From JAJVID01 sp035275345 (GTDB lineage: Bacteria; Acidobacteriota; Blastocatellia; RBC074), in NCBI GenBank assembly GCA_035275345.1, contig DATEMY010000594.1, positions 1 to 64,000 on the forward strand: a stretch of 64,000 nucleotides of DNA, given 5' to 3'. The notes beneath the pieces are model-generated. The model made no database searches, was not told where the DNA came from, and saw only the letters and a program-made list of their open reading frames with translations. A program made the position numbers and the translations under genes. Positions within the stretch are counted from its first letter, which is position 1; each line of letters begins with the position of its first letter. Below are positions 54,668 through 62,658 of the stretch, piece by piece.

Positions 54668-57667
54668 ATGACTCATCACGCGACTCAACGCATGCTCAAC
54701 GAAGCGCCGTCTCCGCTCCCCATCGTCGCCGCGCTTATTATGGCCCTTTTTGCCACGCTGCCGGCGCTTGCGCAGTCCGGCAATCTCGCGCTGGGACGAA
54801 GCGTCACGCGTAGCTCGGATGTTTCGTCCGGCCGCGCGCCGAACGCCGTGGACGGAAATGTAGCCACGTTTTGGCAGCCGTTAATGAGCGACCGGCAGGA
54901 CGATTCCATGGTGTGGCTGACCGTCGATCTCGGCGGCGCCACAACGTTCAACGAGATCGTCCTTAACTTCCGCACCAATGTGGCGAACGTAAATGGCTTC
55001 CGCGCGCTTACCTCGAACGACAATGCGACCTGGCAGCCGGCCTTCTCGAAGTTCCGGCCGGACCAGACATTTGCGAACATCGACAGGTCGTCGTTCCCGG
55101 ACGTCACGGCTCGCTTTGCGCGCGTGGAGATTGTTCTGACCAATCCCACACCCAACTTTCAATTGAACGAGCTTGAGCTGTACTCGTCGACGCCGTCGCT
55201 CTCGCGCGTGTTCTTCACAACCACCGACGGGCGCGCGCTCTCGCCGGCCGAAACGATCACCCTGTCCGTCGGAGCCTCGGCGCCGCTCACGCTACGAGGG
55301 CGGCTCACGAACGGCCAGGACATCACGCTGGAAAACGCGACTGTCACGATGACGAGCGCCAAGCCGGCGATTGCCTCCGTGGCCCCCACGGGCGCCGACG
55401 CCGCGATTGCGGCGATACTACAGGGCGTCGCTTTGATCACCGCCCGCGCGTCACTGGACGGCGTCAGCAGGGAAGTCACTCTCTGGATCGACAGCTTCGA
55501 TCCGGCGATGGTCGTGGCCGATCTCACCCTGGCGCACACATCGATGGAGACCGCGATCGGCCGTCCGGCAGTGATCCCGGTCGGCTCGGCGTTTCCGTCG
55601 CTGAAGGCGCACGCCTACGAGAAGCTCGCGCTGACCGGCAGGCTGACGCGCTCGGCCCACACGGACGTCGACGGCGTCGACGTCGTGACGGCTCTGGAGC
55701 TGCCAACGACAATCATCTTGCCGGGAGTTCCAACAGAGATCGCCCTTCCGGGGACCGCCGATCAGCCGGGGCTATACCGGCTCAGCTTGTCGCTGCAGCG
55801 CTCGGGCCGGCCGGATGTCTACGACGCCTTCACTTTTAGCGTGCTCGATCCCGCGCAGACCCCACCCGGGCAGAGCCATATCGTGTTCGCCGGCCCGAGC
55901 GGCAGGCTCGGGTACGCGCCCGACTTCAAGGGTAATCGCCCGCTAGATTTCTCGAATGCCGGCTACGGCGGCGGGGGCGTCGCGCTGCCGAATGCGCAAG
56001 TACGGGTCGCCGTAACGCCAGACGAGGGAGACGACAGCGCGCGTATCCAGGCGGCGATCGACCAGGTGTCGGCGATGCCGCAGAATGCGGAGGGGATTCG
56101 CGGCGCCGTCCTGCTCAAGCGCGGCAGGTTCGAGGTGGGAACGACGCTCGTAATCCGCGCGAGCGGCGTTGTCCTCCGCGGCGAGGGCCGCGGCGAGGAT
56201 GGAACGATCCTGTTCGCCACCGGCACGGCCAAGCGTAATGTGCTTGAAGTCGGCGGGCCGGCCGGCCGGCTGCTGCTGCCGGCGCGAACTCAGATCGCGG
56301 ATCTTTACGCGCCGTCCGGCGCGCGCAGGCTGCGCCTCGAAGACGCGAGCGTCTTCAAGGTGGGTGATTCCGTGCTGGTCCGGCGCGTCGGCAACGATCG
56401 CTGGATCCACGCGATTGCGATGGATCAGATCGTGGAGGCCGACCAGGATGTGGTTCAGTTTACGCCGTTCAACCTCGATTTCGATCGCATCATCACCGCG
56501 ATCGACGGAAACACGATCACCCTCGATGCGCCGATTGCGAATGCGATTGAGAGTCGCTGGGGCGGGGGAGAAGTCATTCGCTACGACGATCCTGATCGTA
56601 TCGAGCACGTCGGCGTCGAACAGCTTCGCGTCGTCGTCGAATTTAATCCCGACGTGACGGCAGTGAACGACGGCGTTACCTACTTCGCCGACGAGGACCA
56701 TGCGGCGACATTCGTCGCGCTCGACAGCGTCAAAAACGCCTGGGTGCGCGAGGTGACGAGCCAACACCTGGAACATTCGCTGGCGAACGTGCTGCGCAAC
56801 GCGAAGTGGGTGACGGTCCAGGACTGCGCCGCCATTGACATGGTTAGTCTGATCACCGGCAGCCGCCGCTATAACTTCAAGCTCGCCGGCCAGCTGACGC
56901 TCGTGCAGCGTAATCACGCCGAAACGGCCCGGCACGCGTATGTGGTCGATTCCCGCGTGCCGGGTCCGAACGTATTCCTCGACAGCGACTCGATAAACGA
57001 GTTCGCCACGAGCGAACCGCATCACCGCTGGTCAGTCGGTGGCCTCTACGACAATATTGCGTCCGACATCGCCATGCAGGATCGCGCGTGGCTCGGTTCC
57101 GGACACGGCTGGGCGGGCGCGAACTACGTGGCCTGGAATACCAGAGGCGATCTTGTCGCGCAACAGCCGCCGACAGCCCAGAATTACGCGATCGGCCACG
57201 TGGGACGCAAAGTGGCTGGCTTTGCGCCAAACTCCCAGGATCCGAGGCCGCGGCAGGATGGGTGGTGGGAATCGCTCGGCCAGAATGTCGAGCCACGCAG
57301 CCTGTATCTGCGGCAGCTCACCGACCGCCTCGGCGCGGACGCCGCGCAGCGCATCGAGCGAACGACGGTCGTCGTCGGCGCGCTGGACACGCCGCGAGTG
57401 GAGTCGGATCTGCCGCTGACGAAAGGGATCAAGGTCGATAATCACGCGCTGGCAGGCTTCTCGTCGACAGTTTTCGAATACATTGTTACGCTGCCGGCGG
57501 GGACGACCAGAGTCCCCGAAGTTCGACCGCACGACAACCGGCATCGCTTCGAGACGCTGCCTGCGTCGCACGTGAACGGCAAGTCCACGCTCATCTTGTG
57601 GGACAAGCGGGACGCGTCGAAATCCGTGCGCTACACAATCCGGTTCGTGACGCCGGGATCCTTGTAG
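54668..57667 (+). CDS. Secreted discoidin (F5/8 C)-domain and parallel beta-helix protein
   Basis: A 999-residue protein. The signal peptide ends near LPALAQSG (about residue 37). Residues about 38-175 are an F5/8-type C (discoidin) carbohydrate-binding domain (NLALGRSVTRSSDVSSG; WLTVDLGGATTFNEIVLNF; ARVEIVLTNPTPNFQLNELE). An Ig-like region (about 180-280) and a linker follow. From about 440, DEGDDSARIQAAIDQVSAMP and GVVLRGEGRGEDGTILFATG open a pectate-lyase-like beta-helix domain that runs to about 860. A short Ig-like end domain closes the protein. It is probably a secreted glycan-binding or glycan-degrading enzyme; catalytic residues were not assigned. GC content is high. GGAG lies before the ATG. 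Confidence 0.85.
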   Translation: MTHHATQRMLNEAPSPLPIVAALIMALFATLPALAQSGNLALGRSVTRSSDVSSGRAPNAVDGNVATFWQPLMSDRQDDSMVWLTVDLGGATTFNEIVLNFRTNVANVNGFRALTSNDNATWQPAFSKFRPDQTFANIDRSSFPDVTARFARVEIVLTNPTPNFQLNELELYSSTPSLSRVFFTTTDGRALSPAETITLSVGASAPLTLRGRLTNGQDITLENATVTMTSAKPAIASVAPTGADAAIAAILQGVALITARASLDGVSREVTLWIDSFDPAMVVADLTLAHTSMETAIGRPAVIPVGSAFPSLKAHAYEKLALTGRLTRSAHTDVDGVDVVTALELPTTIILPGVPTEIALPGTADQPGLYRLSLSLQRSGRPDVYDAFTFSVLDPAQTPPGQSHIVFAGPSGRLGYAPDFKGNRPLDFSNAGYGGGGVALPNAQVRVAVTPDEGDDSARIQAAIDQVSAMPQNAEGIRGAVLLKRGRFEVGTTLVIRASGVVLRGEGRGEDGTILFATGTAKRNVLEVGGPAGRLLLPARTQIADLYAPSGARRLRLEDASVFKVGDSVLVRRVGNDRWIHAIAMDQIVEADQDVVQFTPFNLDFDRIITAIDGNTITLDAPIANAIESRWGGGEVIRYDDPDRIEHVGVEQLRVVVEFNPDVTAVNDGVTYFADEDHAATFVALDSVKNAWVREVTSQHLEHSLANVLRNAKWVTVQDCAAIDMVSLITGSRRYNFKLAGQLTLVQRNHAETARHAYVVDSRVPGPNVFLDSDSINEFATSEPHHRWSVGGLYDNIASDIAMQDRAWLGSGHGWAGANYVAWNTRGDLVAQQPPTAQNYAIGHVGRKVAGFAPNSQDPRPRQDGWWESLGQNVEPRSLYLRQLTDRLGADAAQRIERTTVVVGALDTPRVESDLPLTKGIKVDNHALAGFSSTVFEYIVTLPAGTTRVPEVRPHDNRHRFETLPASHVNGKSTLILWDKRDASKSVRYTIRFVTPGSL

Positions 57668-57715
57668 TCGCCGCGTTCCGATTTCCGCTTTCAGCCTAGA
57701 CCGATTTTCACACCA

Positions 57716-57835
57716 GTGTACGGGTTAATAGAACGCTGATGACGCGGATCAAACGGATGTTCGCGGATAACCCCCTAGAAAGATCAGCGTAAATCCGCTT
57801 GATCCGCGTCATCAGCGTTCTATTAACCCATACAC
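57716..57835. repeat. 42-bp near-perfect inverted repeat
   Basis: 57716-57757 pairs with 57794-57835 at 40 of 42 positions around a 36-nt loop. The arms contain GAACGCTGATGACGCGGATC. It lies 49 nt after the stop of the beta-helix gene at 57667, so termination is possible. Confidence 0.85.
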
Positions 57836-57860
57836 GCAAATGATAACCGCTATAAAACCT

Positions 57861-57900
57861 GTGTCGCGCAGCGCGCCTACGTGTCGCGCAGCGCGCCTAC
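57861..57900. repeat. Tandem 20-bp direct repeat
   Basis: GTGTCGCGCAGCGCGCCTAC occurs twice head to tail (57861-57880 and 57881-57900) without mismatch. Each copy contains the self-complementary GCGCGC-like core TCGCGCAGCGCG. Nothing marks a function. Confidence 0.85.
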
Positions 57901-58185
57901 GCTCTGATATTCAGCCTTCAATGGGAAGGAAAGACGTGTTGGCGCGCGCCGCCTGATAACTGCGCATGCAGGAGTCCGGGATTGAAGATCCGCTGATCGA
58001 GCCAGATCCTGAACCTCAGTCAGGTCGAAGCGTCAAGAACCGAAAATCTTGGTCAAATATAGAGACAATCTCCACTTCGAGCCTGGCCTGCCGCGCTCTA
58101 AGTGGTCCGGATGTTGCAATAATCGTCCTCAGGCAAGAAGAAAAATATAGTAAAGTATGAAAATATACCCAGAGTAATAAAGCCT

Positions 58186-59544
58186 ATGAGTTCGCCTGAA
58201 GCCATTCCCGAACGTCCAGCCAATGAAGGCGGCGCGACAGGACTCGCATTCATGCTGCGCGCTTTGGACCACCGAAACTATCGGTTGTTCTTCAGTGGAC
58301 AGAGCATTTCGCTAATCGGCACTTGGATGACCCGGATCGCTACCAGCTGGCTGGTATATCGCTTGACGAACTCCTCGCTGCTGCTGGGCGTCGTCGGATT
58401 TGTTGGACAGTTTCCTTCTTTTCTCCTCGCCCCGGTCGCCGGCGTTCTGGTCGATCGCTGGAATCGGCATCGCTTGTTGATGGCGACGCAGGTGATGGCG
58501 ATGGCGCAATCGTTCGCGCTGGCTGCATTAACTCTCACCGGCGTCGTCAAGATCTGGCAGGTGATCGCGCTCAGCGCCTTTCAGGGCGTGATCAACGCCT
58601 TCGATATGCCCGCGCGACAGGCTTTCGTGGTGGAGATGGTTGAGAAGCGGGAGGATTTATCGAATGCCATTGCGCTCAACTCCTCGATGGTGAACGCCGC
58701 GCGGTTGCTGGGCCCTTCGCTTGCAGGCGTTATCATCGCGGCGGTGGGAGAAGGGTGGTGCTTTATGCTGGACGGCGTCAGCTACCTGGCCGTCATCGCC
58801 TCGCTTCTACTGATGACGCTCTCACGCGCGGTTGAGGAACATCTCGAAGAGGAAAACCTATTCCGACAATTCCGGGAAGGCTGGAACTACGTCGCCGGGT
58901 TTACTCCCATTCGAAACATGCTGTTGTTGCTGGCCCTGGTGAGCCTGGTCGGCATGCCATACACTATACTGATGCCGGTATTCGCCGACGAAATACTGGG
59001 CGGCGGCCCGTACACGTTGGGATGGTTGATGGCGGCTTCCGGCATGGGAGCTTTAATGGGCGCCCTGTTCCTGGCCGCGCGCAAGACAGTACTGGGGCTG
59101 GGAAAATTCATCCCGATGATGGCCGGGGCCTTCGGCGCGGGGTTGATCGCCTTCTCTTATTCCCGCGCGCTTTGGCTGTCCCTGTTGTTGATGGTCGTGA
59201 CCGGATTGGGGTTCATGGTACAAATGGCTGTTAGCAACACCTTGTTGCAGACCATCGTCGAGGAAGACAAGCGCGGGCGCGTGATGAGTTTTTACACCGC
59301 GGCTGTGATGGGAACCACGCCTTTCGGCAGTCTGCTGGCGGGCATAGCGGCGACCAAAATAGGGGCTCCGCACACGCTTTTGATCAGCGGAATTTGTTGC
59401 ATCGGGGGGGCGCTGTGGTTCGCCAAGACGCTCCCGGCCCTGCGTCGCGACGTCCGACCCATCTATATGAGAATGGGAATCCTGCCGCAAGTCGCGTCAG
59501 GCCTCCAAAAGACTTCTGAATTGACTGTTCCGCCGGAAACCTGA
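58186..59544 (+). CDS. MFS transporter, EntS/DHA3-like exporter
   Basis: A 452-residue membrane protein with about 12 helices. NYRLFFSGQSISLIGTWMTR near residue 32 and PSFLLAPVAGVLVDRWNRHR near 85 are the N-terminal signature and motif A region of DHA3-family exporters (enterobactin exporter and macrolide efflux relatives). The second half has GMGALMGALFLAARKTVLGL and EEDKRGRVMSFYTAAVMGTT. Proton-driven efflux of a small molecule is the family role; the substrate is unknown. A methyltransferase gene follows after about 50 nt, so the two may form an operon. The ribosome site is weak. Confidence 0.92.
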   Translation: MSSPEAIPERPANEGGATGLAFMLRALDHRNYRLFFSGQSISLIGTWMTRIATSWLVYRLTNSSLLLGVVGFVGQFPSFLLAPVAGVLVDRWNRHRLLMATQVMAMAQSFALAALTLTGVVKIWQVIALSAFQGVINAFDMPARQAFVVEMVEKREDLSNAIALNSSMVNAARLLGPSLAGVIIAAVGEGWCFMLDGVSYLAVIASLLLMTLSRAVEEHLEEENLFRQFREGWNYVAGFTPIRNMLLLLALVSLVGMPYTILMPVFADEILGGGPYTLGWLMAASGMGALMGALFLAARKTVLGLGKFIPMMAGAFGAGLIAFSYSRALWLSLLLMVVTGLGFMVQMAVSNTLLQTIVEEDKRGRVMSFYTAAVMGTTPFGSLLAGIAATKIGAPHTLLISGICCIGGALWFAKTLPALRRDVRPIYMRMGILPQVASGLQKTSELTVPPET

Positions 59545-59596
59545 AGAAAGCTTCTCGGTGGCTCTGGCGCCCACGTTTTCCGCAGGAGACGCGACT

Positions 59597-60301
59597 ATGA
59601 AATCAACTGTTGAGCAAATCCGGGAGCGCTTTGATCACGACGTCGAACGCTTCTCGAACTTAGAAACCGGACAATCTGCGACCGTGGACGCGCCACTCAC
59701 CCTGGATCTGATCGCGAGCGTCGCGGCGGCTACCACTCCATTCGCGACTCATTTACTCGATATCGGATGCGGCGCCGGCAATTACACGCTTAAAATTCTG
59801 CAGCGCATCCCTGATCTCAACATCATGCTCGTCGATCTGAGCAAGCCGATGCTCGACCGCGCTGTTGAGCGGGTGCGCCCGGTGACGAAGGGTGAGATCA
59901 AGATGGCCCAAGCCGACATTCGTGACCTTGACCTCGGCGAATCGCGGTTCGATATCATCGTCGCGGCAGCCGTGTTTCACCACTTGCGAGACGACAGCGA
60001 GTGGTCGGGCGTCTTTCGTAAATGCCACCTCGCGCTGAGGCCGGGAGGGTCGATATGGATCTCTGATCTCGTTGCGCATCCGAACCAGAAAGCGCAGGCA
60101 GTGATGTGGACGCGATACGGAGAATATCTCGAGCAATTACGCGGACCGGAATACCGCGAGCATGTGTTCGCCTACGTCGAGCAGGAGGACACGCCGCGTT
60201 CTGTGCTGTACCAGGTCGATCTGCTACGAGAGCTAGGCTTCCGGGAGGCGGAGATCCTGCACAAGAACGGTTGCTTCGCGGCCTTCGGCGCTATTAAGTG
60301 A
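59597..60301 (+). CDS. Class I SAM-dependent methyltransferase
   Basis: A 234-residue protein. The ATG at 59597 has GGAG 9 nt upstream and was preferred over the upstream in-frame start at 59558. HLLDIGCGAGNYTLKILQRI is motif I, NIMLVDLSKPML motif II, and FDIIVAAAVFHHLRDDSEW with RPGGSIWISDLV completes a Methyltransf_25/11 fold. The C-terminal part (SVLYQVDLLRELGFREAEIL, HKNGCFAAFGA) is typical of methyltransferases that act on small metabolites. It lies downstream of the MFS exporter and may share its mRNA. Substrate unknown. Confidence 0.88.
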   Translation: MKSTVEQIRERFDHDVERFSNLETGQSATVDAPLTLDLIASVAAATTPFATHLLDIGCGAGNYTLKILQRIPDLNIMLVDLSKPMLDRAVERVRPVTKGEIKMAQADIRDLDLGESRFDIIVAAAVFHHLRDDSEWSGVFRKCHLALRPGGSIWISDLVAHPNQKAQAVMWTRYGEYLEQLRGPEYREHVFAYVEQEDTPRSVLYQVDLLRELGFREAEILHKNGCFAAFGAIK

Positions 60302-60352
60302 TCAGCATACAAGGAGGGATTGAACGCGAACATTAAGAGACTCATCCCAATC

Positions 60353-61054
60353 CTATCGTCTGGCTAATTTAACTAAAATCGCCCGCGCCGCTTCAGGAGT
60401 ATCTACCGGCGCGTCAAAATCAATTCTCAATTTCCGGTTATCAGCCAGCATATCAAACCCTTCACTATCAATCCCTGTCATTGTTACATCATTGACCGTA
60501 GCGCTTTTCAATACCTTGCAATAATGGAATAACGCCTCCTTGTGATCCTGGTTCATATGATCAACGATACCACTCTCCGTTTCATGGAAGGGGTTCTTGA
60601 GAAGCATCGCATCCGGTTCGATCCAGTAGATCTCTCCGAATCCGCCAATGAAGCGCGCTCTCCGCAAACGAATGCAATAGAGCGAGAAATCATGGGTCTC
60701 GAAGTAGGACTCGGCGGAGGGAAAATATCGTAAATAGCGGCGCCGGATTTTCGTATCCGATGGGTCGACTGATTCAGCGTCTCCGATCCAGGTCAGACGG
60801 CTGCTCGCCTGCGGATCATCCACGCACTGATCAAAAATCGTGAGCGACACTTTCTTGTTGCGCTTAATATTGCGAGTATGCTGGGCGATATCGCTGATGA
60901 GCATGGTCGGGGCGCCATCATAATTAAGGACATAAGGAGCGATTGAGCCGAATGGGTATCCCTCAACATCAACCGAGTGTGTGGAAAGTACGCCAACGCT
61001 TTGGCGCTTCAGCAGCATCCTTGCCGTTCTTGCCTGGTCTGACATGTTCGACAT
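60353..61054 (-). CDS. HugZ-like pyridoxamine-phosphate-oxidase-fold protein (PPOX + DUF2470)
   Basis: A 233-residue protein. The N-terminal split-barrel FMN/heme-binding domain begins GVLSTHSVDVEGYPFGSIAP, with IKRNKKVSLTIFDQ and RFIGGFGEIYWIEPD later on. Residues about 155-233 form the DUF2470-type domain with VDHMNQDHKEALFHYC. This arrangement is that of heme-utilisation proteins (HugZ/HutZ), which bind and may degrade heme; split-barrel oxidoreductases are the alternative. It stands alone between a convergent methyltransferase and the DUF1501 gene. The start may be the second Met at 61045. Confidence 0.88.
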   Translation of the reverse strand: MSNMSDQARTARMLLKRQSVGVLSTHSVDVEGYPFGSIAPYVLNYDGAPTMLISDIAQHTRNIKRNKKVSLTIFDQCVDDPQASSRLTWIGDAESVDPSDTKIRRRYLRYFPSAESYFETHDFSLYCIRLRRARFIGGFGEIYWIEPDAMLLKNPFHETESGIVDHMNQDHKEALFHYCKVLKSATVNDVTMTGIDSEGFDMLADNRKLRIDFDAPVDTPEAARAILVKLARR

Positions 61055-61128
61055 TTTATCTTATTCTTTGGCGCGCGCCTCGCCAAAAGTCGATTCATCC
61101 GTATTTTGAACAAAGGCTCTCAATTTAA

Positions 61129-62640
61129 TCAAACCAATAGTTTGCGCACTACATTGCCGCTTACGTCGGTCAGGCGGAAGTCGCGTCCCTGGAAACGGTA
61201 TGTCAGCCTGGCGTGATCCAATCCCATCAAATGCAGGATCGTCGCGTGAAGGTCATGAACCTCGACCGGGTCTTCAACCACGTTGTAGCCCAGTTCATCG
61301 GTCCGTCCGATGGTGACGCCGGGTTTGACCCCGCCGCCGGCCATCCACATCGTGAACGCGCGCGGATGATGGTCGCGGCCCAAAAAGCGCGATCCTTTGC
61401 GCTCCTCATTCATCGGTGTGCGCCCGAACTCGCCTCCCCAGATCACAAGGGTCGAATCGAGCAGGCCGCGATCCTTGAGGTCTTTGATCAACGCCGCCGC
61501 CGCGCGATCTGTCTCACGGCAAAGGTATGCGAGCGAACTGACGATATCGTTGCTGGGCACGTCCCCGTGCGTATCCCAACCGCGGTGGAAGAGCTGTACG
61601 AATCGCACGCCGCGCTCTACCAGACGGCGAGCCAGCAGGCAGTTGTTGGCGAACGAAACCTCGCCGGGCCTGGCGCCATACATCTCGTGGACGAGGCTCG
61701 ACTCCTTTGCGATGTCGGTCAGCTCGGGCACGCTGGTCTGCATTCGGTAAGCCATCTCGAACGCGGCGATGCGCGTCTCGATCTCCGGGTCGCCGACCTC
61801 CCCCAGATGCAATTGATTCAGGTCGCGCATTGTGTCGAGTGATTCTCGCCTCGCTTCGGCGCTCAGTCCTTCGGGGTTGTTCAGGTATAACACCGGCTCG
61901 CCCTTGGCGCGAAACTCCACGCCCTGGTAGACGGTCGGCAGAAATCCCGTCCCCCAACATGATTTGCCTCCGTCCGGGTTTCCTCGCCCCGAAAGCAGCA
62001 CGACGAAGCCCGGCAGGTCGCGGTTCTCGCTTCCCAGGCCGTAAGTCAGCCACGATCCGACGCTGGGCCGCCCAATGATCTGGTGGCCCGTGTTGATGAA
62101 GATTTGCGCGGGGGCGTGATTGAATTGCGTGGTTTGAGCTGAACGGATGATGGCGATCTCGTCGGCGATGGAAGCAGTGTGCGGCAACAGCTCGGAGATT
62201 TCGGCCCCGCACTCTCCGTGACGCTTGAAGCTGTGCGGCGAGCCGAGCAGTCGCGGCGTCCCTTTGATGAAGGCGAACCGCTCGCCCCTGGTGAAGCTTT
62301 CGGGGATCGGCTGGCCGTTCAATTCTTCCAGCTTGGGCTTGTAATCGAACAGATCGAGTTGCGACGGCCCGCCCGCCATAAAAAGATAGATGATGTTCCG
62401 GGCCTTGGGCGCGAAGTGTGGAGGCTTCTGCTCCACCGGCGATATTGAATTGGCCGCCGATCCACCCGGTTTGGCTTGTTTGGCCGGTTCGGCCTGTTTG
62501 GCCTGTTTGGCCTGTTTGGCCTGCGCGAAGATATTCTGATCGAGCATCGATGACAGCGCCAGCGCGCCGATACCGAACCCCGTCTGTCGGAAGAAGTGGC
62601 GTCGCGTTATCTGCTTTAACGATTCGTTCTTTTCATTCAT
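61129..62640 (-). CDS. DUF1501 (sulfatase-like) protein with Tat signal
   Basis: A 503-residue protein with the twin-arginine signal TRRHFFRQTGFGIGALALS. Between signal and domain is a repetitive linker (QAKQAKQAKQAEPAKQAKPG). The DUF1501 domain starts APKARNIIYLFMAGGPSQLD, with TQFNHAPAQIFINTGHQ, SWLTYGLGSENRDLPGFVVL, LFHRGWDTHGD and LVIWGGEFGRTPMNE in the usual order. The family has an alkaline-phosphatase-like fold and is nearly always encoded next to a DUF1549/DUF1553 cytochrome-like protein, here the gene directly upstream (18 nt). The role in the periplasm is not known; glycan desulfation or processing is often suggested. Confidence 0.93.
   Translation of the reverse strand: MNEKNESLKQITRRHFFRQTGFGIGALALSSMLDQNIFAQAKQAKQAKQAEPAKQAKPGGSAANSISPVEQKPPHFAPKARNIIYLFMAGGPSQLDLFDYKPKLEELNGQPIPESFTRGERFAFIKGTPRLLGSPHSFKRHGECGAEISELLPHTASIADEIAIIRSAQTTQFNHAPAQIFINTGHQIIGRPSVGSWLTYGLGSENRDLPGFVVLLSGRGNPDGGKSCWGTGFLPTVYQGVEFRAKGEPVLYLNNPEGLSAEARRESLDTMRDLNQLHLGEVGDPEIETRIAAFEMAYRMQTSVPELTDIAKESSLVHEMYGARPGEVSFANNCLLARRLVERGVRFVQLFHRGWDTHGDVPSNDIVSSLAYLCRETDRAAAALIKDLKDRGLLDSTLVIWGGEFGRTPMNEERKGSRFLGRDHHPRAFTMWMAGGGVKPGVTIGRTDELGYNVVEDPVEVHDLHATILHLMGLDHARLTYRFQGRDFRLTDVSGNVVRKLLV
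62466..62530. repeat. In-gene 9-bp tandem repeat (AKQ linker)
   Basis: Copies of GGCCTGTTT, with variants, run through the segment that encodes the Ala-Lys-Gln-rich linker of the DUF1501 protein. Because the unit is 9 bp, expansion keeps the reading frame. Confidence 0.8.
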
Positions 62641-62658
62641 AAAATCTTCTCGCCCTCT

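Larger units (their letters stand above)
57668..58185. other. Noncoding stretch with a 42-bp inverted repeat and a tandem repeat
   Basis: About 518 bases without a supported gene; a 64-codon frame at 57966 has no ribosome site. It contains the inverted repeat at 57716-57835 and the tandem 20-bp repeat at 57861-57900. The segment just before the MFS gene is AT-rich and may hold its promoter, but no clear boxes were found. Confidence 0.5.

Noticed and set aside
55943..57025. Minus-strand frame of 360 codons inside the discoidin/beta-helix gene
   Set aside because: Same reason: a GC-rich shadow frame without ribosome site or recognisable domain.
57861..57900. CRISPR array
   Set aside because: The 20-bp units are directly adjacent with no spacers and occur only twice.
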